Shown here: positions 54,701 through 58,339 of the stretch, piece after piece
Numbering within the stretch: the first letter of the stretch is position 1
Layout of the letters: each line of letters opens with the position of its first letter
Assembly (NCBI GenBank): GCA_029204225.1
Contig: CM055099.1
Coordinates: 46,690,042-46,754,041 of the forward strand
Source of the DNA: Diphasiastrum complanatum
Lineage: Eukaryota > Streptophyta > Lycopodiopsida > Lycopodiales > Lycopodiaceae
DNA length: 64,000 nt
Direction of reading: 5' to 3'
Translations under genes and position numbers: made by a program
Notes under the pieces: generated by a model
What the model was told of the DNA's origin: nothing
Database searches by the model: none
The model's input: the letters and a program-made list of their open reading frames with translations, nothing else

Positions 54701-56543
54701 TTCCTCTACATCAGATGTTGTTCTAGTTGTTGATGCACTAGGGCTTGCTGCTATTTGATCCAGTTTCTTTTCTGCAATTGGGTCTATTTTTTTGTGCCAG
54801 GGAGAGTTATGGACTCAGCTCATTACATTCACCGCGCCCATTTACATTTACTTTACTTTATGCATAAGCAGGCCTTGGGCCCTTTTTTATACCTCTTCAA
54901 GCTTCTCAAGAAACCAACTAGCCAGTGAAAGAATGAATATCCTCCCATCCATATGCAAACCTTTAGGCATAGCTACTGCTGTAACACATGGCGTCCATGC
55001 ATGGGTGATCAGCCCACTTGGCAAGCCATGTCAGTCCTGACACATGAATATTATGTTTAGCCACCCCTATGCCCCAGCCATGCCTAGATGATCCCTTGGA
55101 ATTGACCCTAGTCACTGCCCACCTGATTGTAGGTTGACTTGGTCAATGCATGATGGGTCGACTCATCGAGTCACCTACAATGACACACGCACGGACATGG
55201 GTGCCTAGTACTGGGGTGGTGTGGGTTGTACCGTTACAGATGGTTGCCTGACCCACCTAGATATTGGTCCGTTCAAGAAAAGCTAGCTCCATGACTGGGG
55301 CCTAACAACTACCAAGTAAAGAAAAGTGGCAAGTAAAATGGCAGCAGCATGGAAAATGAGATTGATGATTAAAAATTCCTTTTCACTAAAAACACGGCTT
55401 ATGAACCAGGCAACTGAAAGCAAGAAGAAAGATTGATCAACAAGAAAAGACAAATAGTGGCATATAATAATTTAGTAATGATAGATTTGGGCGGATTTAG
55501 AACAGTAAAATGTTTCTAGGCAGCTTTATACGCATGATGTGAAAATTAGAGTATAAATGATAAAAGGCAGAATCTGAAATCACTCACAAATTTGAAATAT
55601 AGTGCACATTCACGAGATCATCCTGATAGAGTAATCTCAGTACAATTAGGACTTGAATGGTGCTAAGCAGATCTGGATTAGTCCTAGAATCAGATTAAAG
55701 ATAGTAGAGGAATGCCAGTTAATCAGGTTGATGAAATATCGAACGAGTGGATTCAGCAGGAAATATATGAAAACAGCTCGATGCTGTAGAGCAACATCAG
55801 ATTCAGAAGGTACGTGGACTTGTTGCGATAGCCAAAGATCAATATTATTCAATGCTGTGATTGCATTTAGGAGACATAATTGGTGCTTTAAATTACATAT
55901 TGCAGACAGAATGGAAGGCAAATAGGAAGGGGTGCAAGGCTTGATGAAATGGAGATTGATGAATTCACCAACTTTGGCAGATCAAATTTGAGTATATGGT
56001 AAATACAAGAATGCACAGCAGAGTTACTTGCACAGGAGAGAGCTAAATATCCAAACCAATGGTAGGCAGATGATGTGATAGAGAGTTTCAAGATATAAAA
56101 TGAGAAACAATAGAATGAAATGGACACTGCAGATCCAGCAAATAAATTATAAGAAATTCGGAAAAAAAAATCTAATTGCATTATTCAAATTGTTTCTGAA
56201 TAATCAGGTTGAGGATAAGTTTTTCTGTGGAAGGAGGAATGGTCTCCTTGTCCCATTCTATGCAGCTTGAAAAGATGGTCACATTCCTTAGTTAAAATTG
56301 AGATCAACTTTTTGAACTTTGGCTTTTAAATGAGAAATTTTGGTATTGACTAACTTCTCAAAAAGCATTCTTAAAAAGAATTTTTGGAGCATTGTATATG
56401 AACAGTTTACAATGTGTTGGTGCAGCGATACATTCAATGAGAACTTGCCACCAACAAATGCACCTTCGTATATAAAAAGTTTAGGGGAAGCTGTATATGC
56501 CGCAATGAGTGCTGGTGATCCTGATGCAATCTGGCTTATGCAG
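8055..56543 (+). CDS. NAGLU: NAGLU-like alpha-N-acetylglucosaminidase gene, internal part (8 exons, giant introns)
   Basis: Eight exons on the plus strand join in frame and give about 286 residues that follow, without gaps, the middle of plant alpha-N-acetylglucosaminidase (GH89, lysosomal/vacuolar or secreted in known members; Arabidopsis CYL1). Recognisable blocks in order are [101 protein letters not shown] and [10 protein letters not shown]. All splice sites are GT-AG and phases agree at every junction (2,0,2,1,2,1,2). Introns measure 580, 7478, 16722, 7136, 388, 8670 and 6656 bp; the flanking introns exceed 8054 and 7457 bp. The five long internal introns and both flanking ones are packed with transposons. 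The first exon (signal peptide) and the C-terminal half, including the second catalytic Glu, lie outside the window. No stop or frameshift is seen, so the gene is probably functional. Confidence 0.93.
8847..8968 (+). CDS. NAGLU: NAGLU exon B
   Basis: 122 bp between TCTGACAG and CAG|GTGGCA. It completes the split Tyr codon and reads [16 protein letters not shown], then [19 protein letters not shown], ending KVFQ in phase 0. Trp-rich VWW..W.RWE.EIDWM and [12 protein letters not shown] are hallmarks of GH89. It follows exon A after a 580-bp intron with nothing else in it. Confidence 0.95.
8969..9401. other. start of the 7.5-kb intron, no gene
   Basis: Non-coding intron sequence up to the hAT insertion at 9402. 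Short open frames on both strands show no recognisable family. The left copy of the hAT target duplication, TCAGGAAC, is at 9394-9401. Confidence 0.6.
9402..9811. mobile_element. 410-bp non-autonomous hAT element with perfect 8-bp target duplication
   Basis: TCAGGAAC occurs at 9394-9401 and again at 9812-9819, exactly flanking a segment that begins CTGAGTGCAGCTGCAGC and ends, read inward on the other strand, CTATGTTGCACGTTC. Eight-base duplications and short TGCA-type ends fit hAT. Both subterminal parts are rich in GGATC/GATCC words: GCGGATCGCGATC near 9415-9427 and GATCGTGATCC near 9780-9790. There is no coding capacity. The first 17 bases after the TIR match the left end of the hAT region at 10131-10147. 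Confidence 0.85.
10840..13589 (+). pseudogene. hAT transposase gene (BED finger, DUF659, hAT dimerisation domain)
   Basis: Introns end in normal GT-AG. Exon 1 (10840 to about 11860, first Met 10891) has a BED-type finger with [20 protein letters not shown], where the expected zinc-binding His is Tyr (VRAYLL). After a low-complexity linker it shows [15 protein letters not shown] (11660-11720) and an [11 protein letters not shown]-type helix (11756-11860), separated by frame changes. The exon at 11944-12284 carries [33 protein letters not shown] and [16 protein letters not shown], the DUF659/RNase-H-like core. Further exons are 12395-12804, 12893-13033, 13126-13465 (dimerisation motif [28 protein letters not shown] in a shifted frame, with TAG and TGA near 13273) and 13569-13589. 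Several breaks make it inactive. The strand is the same as NAGLU. Confidence 0.88.
11257..11370 (+). repeat. 57-bp tandem duplication in the transposase linker
   Basis: Two adjacent 57-bp units (11257-11313, 11314-11370) differ at two bases and encode [19 protein letters not shown] and [19 protein letters not shown]. They lie in the low-complexity linker between the BED finger and the DUF659 core, and the duplication keeps the frame. Confidence 0.9.
13604..13870 (-). repeat. family B gypsy 3' LTR fragment plus 3' internal end
   Basis: 13604-13728 matches the LTR sequence at 47549-47673 and 48897-49008 (shared CATGTAAAATAGTATTT, GCGTGTCCACTAA and GTATGGACTATA). It is followed by a pyrimidine stretch that is a polypurine tract on the minus strand (13731-13745) and by internal sequence matching 47690-47800. 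One end is truncated, so no target duplication can be read. Confidence 0.8.
13871..15045. other. intronic sequence, no gene recognised
   Basis: Between the family B fragment and the family D LTR. Translation on both strands gave only short frames without a recognisable family. I could not decide whether part of this is the lost 3' portion of the hAT element. Confidence 0.5.
15051..15408 (-). repeat. solo LTR, family D (canonical TG...CA)
   Basis: 358 bp, TGTAATAGATCC...GAGCTCGTAACA, flanked by GCCCA (15046-15050) and ACCCA (15409-15413), a 5-bp duplication with one mismatch. No primer site or polypurine tract adjoins it, so it is a solo LTR formed by recombination. A near-identical copy at 43619-43973 has a polypurine tract on the minus strand at its right edge, which fixes the orientation. 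Confidence 0.82.
15414..16446. other. intronic sequence before exon C
   Basis: No intact gene. A short plus-strand stretch near 15675-15745 reads [20 protein letters not shown], loosely like the C-terminal Cys/His motif of LINE reverse transcriptases, but with stops around it. The end is a pyrimidine-poor acceptor region, CATTACGTAG, at 16437-16446. Confidence 0.5.
16447..16538 (+). CDS. NAGLU: NAGLU exon C
   Basis: 92 bp, donor AG|GTGGCT. It reads [17 protein letters not shown] then [13 protein letters not shown] and ends in phase 2. [12 protein letters not shown] is a near-invariant GH89 motif. Two acceptors 6 bp apart are possible: TAG before 16447, or GAG before 16453. The second would drop Ser-Glu and give VFQ-KFN, matching the length I recall for other plant NAGLU proteins, but the first is the better splice signal. 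The intron before it is 7478 bp and the one after 16722 bp. Confidence 0.94.
16539..17777. other. start of the 16.7-kb intron, no gene
   Basis: AT-rich intron sequence with no recognisable coding region, LTR or inverted-repeat ends. Confidence 0.6.
17778..17880 (+). mobile_element. tRNA-derived SINE-like element
   Basis: Contains GGTGGTTAGGACTTCC followed by CATCTCCATGAGG and a polymerase III B-box-like GGTTCGATTCC at 17827-17837, then a short unique part and an A-rich tail (about 17865-17878). The head resembles plant SINE consensus heads of this type (family knowledge). Exact ends and target duplications are not clear. Confidence 0.6.
17993..18626. mobile_element. hAT-like element end with CGATTC word array and GC-run module
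   Basis: Starts with the terminal repeat CATAGTTGCA (17993-18002), followed by repeated GAATCG/CGATTC words to about 18085 and a T-run. Next is a block (18117-18225: GCAATATGGGTATCAGATG, TTCGGGTGCAGGATGG) shared with 21300-21400 and 42010-42110. At 18548-18606 is a C/G-run module with a hairpin, TTGGGGGGCA/TTGCCCCCCAA. The putative duplication GTCCGGAC was not found again downstream, so the right end is uncertain. Confidence 0.6.
18627..19200. other. intronic sequence, nothing recognised
   Basis: No coding region or repeat boundary identified between the GC-run module and the gag fragment. Confidence 0.5.
19202..19531 (+). pseudogene. family A gag fragment interrupted by an LTR
   Basis: Plus-strand remnants of capsid: MIDPQWRL (about 19237), then in another frame [32 protein letters not shown] and a decayed continuation. 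This is the block seen intact at 3600-3850 (minus) and 52660-52860. It stops at 19531 where the next element's LTR begins; the downstream half is not on the other side. Confidence 0.8.
19532..19973 (+). repeat. 5' LTR of the 1.65-kb family A derivative
   Basis: 442 bp, AGTTATGGACTTGG...TTTGTAACT. A TATA-like CTATAAGTA lies at 19781-19789. The primer site follows without spacer. Confidence 0.9.
19986..20430 (+). repeat. leader tandem repeat, about 80-bp unit
   Basis: Five degenerate units, each with a core like GGCTGTCCAGCGCCCTACT (cores near 20022, 20100, 20177, 20261 and 20340) and a T-rich remainder (TTTTCAGATTTAGTAGA, TCGATTTTTTCATCAG). Untranslated. Confidence 0.8.
20450..20707 (+). pseudogene. 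chromodomain and C-terminal tail of pol
   Basis: Reads [17 protein letters not shown], then a stop, then [20 protein letters not shown] and the tail [18 protein letters not shown] to TGA at 20707. The Trp/Glu-rich block is the chromodomain core of chromoviral integrases, which binds chromatin and guides insertion in known families. Confidence 0.82.
20755..21183 (+). repeat. 3' LTR of the 1.65-kb family A derivative
   Basis: 429 bp, AGTTATGGATTTGG...TTTGTAACT, preceded by a purine tract. It differs from the 5' LTR by small indels and substitutions, so the insertion is not recent. Confidence 0.9.
21712..22127 (-). repeat. 3' LTR of copy 2
   Basis: 416 bp, AGTTACGAATAG...TCCATAACT in plus orientation. 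The minus-strand polypurine tract (GAGGAGAG) adjoins at 22128-22135. Confidence 0.9.
22150..22450 (-). pseudogene. chromodomain of copy 2
   Basis: Reads [15 protein letters not shown], a stop, [35 protein letters not shown]. It is the same end as at 20450-20707 and 54500-54758, so the chromatin-binding tail is kept although the integrase core is gone. Confidence 0.82.
22450..24345 (-). pseudogene. novel region N2, replacing RT, RNase H and integrase core
   Basis: About 1.9 kb of coding-like sequence in three frames joined by small indels. Readable blocks: [145 protein letters not shown] and [20 protein letters not shown]. It has an unusually high Trp, His and Phe content and a recurring WHSW(L)..IAWF unit. 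No RT, RNase H or DDE motif is present and I recognise no family. A shortened version is at 53535-53930. Confidence 0.72.
24345..24830 (-). pseudogene. protease of copy 2
   Basis: Retropepsin: [17 protein letters not shown], with catalytic Asp present but DTS for DTG, then [19 protein letters not shown] and [10 protein letters not shown], ending near [11 protein letters not shown]. In copy 1 this leads to reverse transcriptase ([15 protein letters not shown]); here it leads to N2. Confidence 0.85.
24830..25345 (-). pseudogene. novel region N1, fused in frame between gag and protease
   Basis: After FADLQ the frame continues [19 protein letters not shown], then [56 protein letters not shown] and [18 protein letters not shown], and joins protease at EYIALVDT through a TGA where copy 1 has CGT (Arg). 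A TAG occurs at 25242-25244 where the 53-kb copy has CAG. Acidic and rich in Asp, Val and Tyr. I do not recognise a family. The same sequence is in the copy at 50740-54892 (53110-53470). Confidence 0.78.
25345..26330 (-). pseudogene. gag of non-autonomous copy 2
   Basis: ATG at 26330 ([12 protein letters not shown]). A TAG lies at 26193-26195, the same place as in copy 1. There are frame changes near 25675-25900, then [30 protein letters not shown] and the Pro/Ser-rich linker ending FVRRYTSA. The zinc knuckle that follows this point in copy 1 is absent: the frame passes straight into N1. Gag of this type forms the retrotransposon particle; without the knuckle, RNA binding would depend on something else (inference). 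Confidence 0.85.
26957..27287 (-). repeat. 5' LTR of copy 2, shortened
   Basis: 331 bp against 416 bp in the partner: the part with repeated TAATGAAT/GGCCCAA sequence is missing, while a short stretch around GCATCACATAAGCAAGACTTAA is doubled (about 26998-27052). The iMet primer site complement is at 26945-26956. Confidence 0.88.
27640..28038 (+). pseudogene. gag-protease fragment of a gypsy element
   Basis: Plus strand. Decayed zinc knuckle CFNYKP..IARNHCK with stops, an acidic linker, then [20 protein letters not shown] and [20 protein letters not shown], a retropepsin with DIG in place of DTG. It is cut at 28039 by a family B LTR. The match to family A is clear but distant; it could belong to family B. 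Confidence 0.78.
28040..28460 (-). repeat. family B LTR with adjoining polypurine tract
   Basis: 28040-28441 runs GTTATGAACAAATTCAC...CTCCATAAC, followed by CACTCCCTCCATCT (a minus-strand polypurine tract) and a short match to the internal end (TTGCCCTCAATGTG), after which similarity stops. Same family as 47299-47673 and 57256-57444. Confidence 0.82.
28721..29094 (+). repeat. 5' LTR of copy 4
   Basis: 374 bp, AGTTATGGACTT...GCTTGTAACT, with TATAAGTA at 28960-28967. It is a shorter LTR subtype than the 19.5-kb one (TTTTATTGTTATTATGC in place of TTTACATTTACTTTAC). Confidence 0.9.
29140..32450 (+). pseudogene. pol of copy 4 (protease remnant, RT, RNase H, integrase, chromodomain)
   Basis: Protease remnant starts at [10 protein letters not shown], past the catalytic Asp. 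RT has [19 protein letters not shown] and the YFDD box at 30142-30153, after a frameshift near 29800 where five bases are inserted. RNase H has [19 protein letters not shown] and TDHQSLRYL. Integrase has the HHCC module (GGHFGFQ...CPFCAHNKY), [17 protein letters not shown] and the Glu in GETEVLNR, then GPY/F ([12 protein letters not shown]) and a chromodomain ([18 protein letters not shown]). TAG stops at 29438, 30849, 31719 and 31974 and a TGA near 32392 interrupt it. All three catalytic centres are present as residues, but no long product is possible. Confidence 0.9.
32672..33047 (+). repeat. 3' LTR of copy 4
   Basis: 376 bp, AGCTATGGACTT...GCTTGTAACT. About 15 visible differences from the 5' LTR, including loss of the TATA element: the 5' LTR has GGTATAAGTAGGGCAGC and this one GGAAACCGTGAGGGCAGC (about 32910). 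It is 213 bp upstream of NAGLU exon D in the same orientation. Confidence 0.9.
33261..33355 (+). CDS. NAGLU: NAGLU exon D
   Basis: 95 bp between CCTGTAG and ACCTG|GTGATG. The first base completes Arg. Then [17 protein letters not shown] and [14 protein letters not shown] follow, and it ends in phase 1. This is the helix after GNLH.WGGPL in GH89. Confidence 0.95.
33356..35089. other. intronic sequence, no gene recognised
   Basis: First part of the 7.1-kb intron. No LTR, coding or inverted-terminal structure found; only short chance frames. Confidence 0.6.
35593..39560 (+). pseudogene. gag-pol of copy 3
   Basis: Gag starts [18 protein letters not shown] at 35593, different from the other copies, with stops; the capsid part (36027 on) reads [19 protein letters not shown] and [14 protein letters not shown]. 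The zinc knuckle [15 protein letters not shown] is intact (about 36640-36685). The protease active site is broken and [20 protein letters not shown] follows; TAG at 37045 and 37291. RT with YFDD at 37943-37954, RNase H with [13 protein letters not shown], stops at 38139, 38589 and 38625, then integrase with [36 protein letters not shown] and DGQTKVLNW, where the catalytic Glu of TEVLNR is Lys. Confidence 0.88.
39703..40042 (+). repeat. 3' LTR of copy 3
   Basis: 340 bp, AGTTATGGACTCAG...GCTTGTAACT, short subtype like copy 4, with TATATA at 39945-39950 and purine tract GCAGGGGAG in front. Confidence 0.88.
40492..40573 (+). CDS. NAGLU: NAGLU exon E
   Basis: 82 bp between GGCTAG and AACTG|GTACTG. 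It completes Val, then [19 protein letters not shown] and KISRLKN, ending in phase 2 inside a Trp codon. [10 protein letters not shown] is strongly conserved in NAGLU proteins. Confidence 0.95.
40962..41068 (+). CDS. NAGLU: NAGLU exon F
   Basis: 107 bp between GCAATCAG and CCAAG|GTAGGC. It completes Trp, then [20 protein letters not shown] and [15 protein letters not shown], ending in phase 1. The intron before it is only 388 bp. Confidence 0.95.
41069..41544. other. intronic sequence, no gene recognised
   Basis: Start of the 8.7-kb intron. An AG near 41210 followed by [12 protein letters not shown] was considered as a continuation of NAGLU and rejected on frame and similarity. Confidence 0.55.
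41545..41840 (+). pseudogene. C-terminal pol end and LTR start of another gypsy family
   Basis: Plus strand: [37 protein letters not shown], a TAG, then [16 protein letters not shown]. The LIKWKG...SWE pattern is a chromodomain-like end. It is followed by a purine tract, CAAGGGGGGGAAAATG (41807-41820), and TGTGACGTCCCTG, which looks like the start of a 3' LTR. No matching LTR end is found downstream; hAT sequence begins at 41917. Confidence 0.7.
41917..42215. mobile_element. hAT-like element end with AAACG words
   Basis: Terminal repeat CATAGTTGCA (41917-41926), words such as GTGAAACGCGTTTTGG and GAAACGTTTT, an A-run, then the shared block GCAATATGGGTATCAGATG to AATTCAAAACTAACCTCTAG, closely similar to 21300-21440. 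The 25 bases around ATTAATCCATGTTGGGTT are duplicated (42110-42155). Cut at about 42215 by the gypsy fragment; the right end is not found. Confidence 0.65.
42216..43618 (-). pseudogene. family A fragment: gag joined to integrase ends by deletions
   Basis: Minus strand. Right part: gag with [48 protein letters not shown] and a Pro-rich linker, with a 2-bp loss near 43505 and a deletion at TDLQPTEL. At about 42895 it jumps to the integrase N-terminal region ([30 protein letters not shown]), then at about 42745 over the whole integrase core to [24 protein letters not shown] and [17 protein letters not shown], RNase H and the DDE core are lost. No LTR remains. Confidence 0.85.
43619..44060 (-). 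repeat. family D LTR with polypurine tract and internal end
   Basis: 43619-43973, 355 bp, TGTAATAGATCC...GCTCGTAACA, nearly the same as 15051-15408. Next is CTCCCTCCCCCTTAAAAACC (minus-strand polypurine tract) and a short internal stretch (GTCTTGGTCCTCTAAGAC). The element is inserted in, or recombined with, the family A gag on its left; the rest is missing. Confidence 0.8.
44061..44790. other. intronic or element-internal sequence, no gene recognised
   Basis: No coding similarity seen. Part may be the decayed interior of the family D element. Confidence 0.45.
44791..45124. mobile_element. hAT-like element end, homologous to the right end at 27293-27562
   Basis: Terminal repeat CATAGTTGCA (44791-44800), an array of AGAATCGCG, GAAACGCG and CGTTTCT words including a long palindrome around GAGAAACGCGTTTCTC (about 44847-44862), an A-run of more than 20, then AAATAGCTTATGGCTGAAATT and ATCAATGGTCAAACGAGCG, which match the inverse of 27330-27450. 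The C/G-run module is at 45057-45085. Ended by the LTR at 45125. Confidence 0.7.
45125..45885 (+). mobile_element. family A 5' LTR, primer site and leader, truncated
   Basis: LTR 45125-45573 (449 bp, AGTTATGGACTCGG...TTCGTAACT, TATA-like CTATAAGTA 45382-45390), TGGTATCAGAGC 45574-45585, then leader rich in CAGCGCTCC/CCCAACGCTCC to about 45885. No gag. The leader stops where a GGAACG word cluster begins. Confidence 0.88.
45886..45975. repeat. GGAACG/CGTTCC word cluster
   Basis: CTGGGTCGGAACGGACCC ... ACGTTCCGTTCTGGAACGGG around a T/A-run. It resembles the ends of the hAT-like elements in this window (compare the GGAAC words at 10165-10205), but no target duplication is visible. Confidence 0.45.
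45976..47298. other. intronic sequence, no gene recognised
   Basis: AT-rich; a 79-codon plus frame at 46953 has no recognisable features. Nothing else supported. Confidence 0.5.
47299..49010 (-). mobile_element. family B gypsy remnant: 3' LTR, 3' internal end, RT-RNase H, LTR fragment
   Basis: Left LTR 47299-47673 (TTATGAACAGATTC...GTCCATAAC), minus-strand polypurine tract to about 47690, internal end to about 47990, pol fragment 47990-48870, then a partial LTR (48871-49008, matching 47536-47671) directly abutting pol. The 5' LTR end, primer site, gag, protease and integrase are missing, so a large deletion joined the right LTR to RT. Confidence 0.82.
47990..48870 (-). pseudogene. family B RT-RNase H fragment
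   Basis: Minus strand: [28 protein letters not shown] within RT (given in two parts: [15 protein letters not shown] and [17 protein letters not shown] about 48815-48830), several stops and shifts through the connection domain, then RNase H with [37 protein letters not shown] and [12 protein letters not shown], ending [14 protein letters not shown]. Related to but clearly distinct from family A. Confidence 0.82.
49011..49738. other. intronic sequence before exon G
   Basis: No gene or repeat recognised. It ends with a good acceptor, TCTTTCTCATCAG. Confidence 0.6.
49739..49769 (+). CDS. NAGLU: NAGLU exon G, a 31-bp microexon
   Basis: Between CTCATCAG and CAATTG|GTAGAT. It completes Glu, then YGGTHHIYN and two bases of Cys, bridging exon F (VEEQIQ) to exon H (DTFNEN) exactly as in plant NAGLU, where EYG...IYNCDTFNEN is conserved. 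Phase and length (31 = 2+27+2) fit both neighbours. It is flanked by introns of 8670 and 6656 bp. Confidence 0.9.
49770..50739. other. intronic sequence with a G-rich tract
   Basis: No gene. 50588-50614 is nearly pure G with single A/T breaks (GGGAGGGGGTGGGGGGGGTG), able in principle to form a G-quadruplex. The segment ends with GAGTA, the left flank of the next LTR. Confidence 0.6.
50740..51135 (+). repeat. 5' LTR of copy 5
   Basis: 396 bp, AGTTATGGACTCGG...ATTTGTAACT. TATA-like CTATAAGTT at 50991-50999; a short segment after it (present at 19790-19800) is deleted. Confidence 0.9.
51148..51690 (+). repeat. leader tandem repeat of copy 5
   Basis: Six to seven degenerate units of about 80 bp with cores like GGCTGTCCAGCGCCCTACT (near 51183, 51265, 51342, 51422, 51508 and 51588). 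The fullest version of the family A leader repeat in the window. Confidence 0.82.
51700..51758 (+). repeat. CT dinucleotide microsatellite
   Basis: About 29 uninterrupted CT units in the leader, after GGATCTTCAGCG. The open frames reading LSLSLS across it are artefacts. Confidence 0.97.
52131..54758 (+). pseudogene. Gag-N1-protease remnant-N2-integrase tail-chromodomain fusion, 876-codon frame
   Basis: One frame from ATG 52131 ([18 protein letters not shown]) to TGA 54756-54758, broken only by TAG at 52521 (CAG in copy 1), 53202 (GAG in copy 2) and 53595 (TGG in copy 2). Order: gag to [14 protein letters not shown] (53110), with no zinc knuckle; N1 ([33 protein letters not shown]) to about 53468; a 20-residue protease piece ([19 protein letters not shown]); N2 ([50 protein letters not shown]) to about 53930; integrase C-terminal half from [23 protein letters not shown] ([19 protein letters not shown]); and chromodomain ([20 protein letters not shown]). 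Deletions relative to copy 2 all keep the frame. Confidence 0.88.
54805..54892 (+). repeat. truncated 3' LTR of copy 5
   Basis: Matches the first 88 bp of the 5' LTR (AGTTATGGACTCAG...GGGCCCTTTTTTAT), then unrelated sequence. Confidence 0.88.
54893..56425. other. intronic sequence before exon H
   Basis: No gene, LTR or inverted-repeat element recognised. Opposing short frames at 55646-55925 are mirror-image chance frames. The acceptor is TTGGTGCAG at 56417-56425. Confidence 0.6.
56426..56543 (+). CDS. NAGLU: NAGLU exon H with the DTFNEN catalytic-region motif
   Basis: 118 bp, donor CAG|GTTTGA. It completes Cys, then [39 protein letters not shown], ending in phase 0. The Glu in DTFNE is, from knowledge of human NAGLU, the catalytic acid/base (Glu316). 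The next exon should begin with a GWLF-like sequence; I do not find it in the remaining 7.4 kb. Confidence 0.95.
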
Positions 56544-57255
56544 GTTTGAACCTTCACTACTACTCAAAGATCTCTAACAATTGACATCCTCTCAAGCAAT
56601 GTTCAAGAAAGCTTTTGATGGGGTTGAAGCTTTTTCTGTTTCGCTGCTTATATTCTTAGAGCAATGCATATTTTCACCAGGCAACAATTTGCTAGTCTCA
56701 TATGTCTCATTTCATGCACTATGAATAATATTCTTTGGATGAGTACCATGGAACTTTTTTTGTAACTCCAATTATCATGAACAGGGACCATGTATTTTTG
56801 GTATGAGAAGGAAATGTATCTAGATTTGTTTGTCACTAGGGTAGGCTAAGGACATTGTTGGTGCTAAAATACTGTCTTGGAAGCCAAAATAAATGTGAGA
56901 TTGTCCAACACTCCTAGATTGTTCATGCACTCCCATTTCCTTCATCTTGGGGTAGGTGCTATATCTTGTACAATGTCCACTCTTATTCAATTCTTATGTT
57001 CTAAACCCCAAGTTTGCCAATTCAAAAATCAAAATATTGCACACAATATTGTATTGTCAACTTAGCACCCGTATAACAAGATCGTCCCCTCAGGTTAGTC
57101 ATTGCATGCCCTTGTGAGTACATAACATTCTCTTCCTTAAGAATTTCTTCCTAAAGGGAGCAAAGCAAGGAATTCCAGTCTTAGGTAGCCTTCTCTTTCC
57201 CAAATGTCATCATCTAACTTTCCTTTCAAACATACTAGATTTTTTGAACCATATT
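56544..57255. other. intronic sequence, no gene recognised
   Basis: Searched for the next NAGLU exon without success. Confidence 0.6.
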
Positions 57256-58090
57256 GTTATGAACAAATTCATAGATTTTGATATCAATAATGTATAAAAG
57301 ACTGCAAAAAGCATTCACAAAGCATTCTCCAACTAAGAAACTGTATGAATATCAAGGTCGCTGATAGCTCAGGCAGATCTCCAAAATAGTACAGTGGCTA
57401 TTTATAGTGGACAAAGCCTACCTCCCTTCAAATAGAACCATAACACTACCTCCATCTAAAACATTGCCCTCAATGTAGGCTAAAAAAATATCCTAACCAC
57501 TAGAGCTACTGTAGTACCGCGCTCTATTGTTGTTTTCCTTCTTGGGTTATACATTTTGTGCTAGTGGTGTCAGTCCAATAGCCGAATCCCCTATAGCCGC
57601 AGAAAACCGCTTTTAGTACAATGAAGCTAAGAGATTTTTATCTCAATTCCAGTAGTTGCTAAGGCTAGATCAATATGTAAGCAGCAGCAGTCGTCGGGCA
57701 ACTGAGGTATCATGATCAACAAGTGATGGAGAGTCAATAGTTAGAGTAGCAAGAGCATCGGAGCCATCAATATTAGGCAAATCAGCAGGAGGTACAACAG
57801 CAACAACATGTGAATCAGGAATTGCATCAAGAGCATCAGAAACATCAGCAAGATGTAGATCAGCAACTGCAACAGCAGAGGCATAGCGTGGTGCATCATC
57901 AGGTGATGAAGTCGTAGTGTCGTGTACTAATGCATGAAGAGAGCGAGCCTATTCCAACAATAAAGGTGACTGCAAAAACATCGAAAGACTCCCAAGTAGC
58001 CTCATCAACTGGACGACTGTCCCATTGGACTAAGAATTGGACAATACGATGACGACGACGAGGATAGGGGTTGTTCTCATCATTTGGATG
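57256..58090 (-). mobile_element. family B gypsy remnant: shortened LTR, acidic tail, chromodomain
   Basis: 57256-57444 is a family B LTR (GTTATGAACAAATTCATAG...ACCATAAC) lacking about 200 bp of its middle. Then come the minus-strand polypurine tract and internal end, and coding remnants: chromodomain [20 protein letters not shown] and EATWESFDVF at about 57965-58075, with an acidic Ala/Asp tail (DDAPRYASAVAVADLHLADV) at about 57790-57910. Confidence 0.8.
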
Positions 58091-58339
58091 ATTGTAAATG
58101 TTTCTATAAATACTAGATTGCTATTCAATACATGCATTTGAAAGTTCGTTATGCTTGTAAAAAACTGAAGCCTGAAAGCTAAAACTAAATCAGTGTTCAC
58201 TGTTCAGAGAAAATTAAAATCAGAATCATGATACTCCCATCAATGATCACACATCAGTAGCCTATAGATACTATAGTGTAGGTAGTAATTACTAAGTTGT
58301 AAGTAGTGAGCAGTTACTAATAGGCTAAGTACATGGGAT

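Larger units (their letters stand above)
50740..54892 (+). mobile_element. family A non-autonomous copy 5, 3' LTR truncated
   Basis: 5' LTR 50740-51135, primer site TGGTATCAGAGC 51136-51147, leader with tandem repeats and a CT microsatellite to 52130, one long frame 52131-54758, purine tract GGGAG, and the first 88 bp of a 3' LTR (54805-54892), which ends abruptly. It carries the N1 and N2 regions of copy 2 in shortened form and lacks RT, RNase H and the integrase core. Confidence 0.9.

Noticed and set aside
55646-55925. Overlapping 90-codon frames on both strands
   Set aside because: No recognisable features, and the mirror arrangement is typical of chance open frames in AT-rich DNA.
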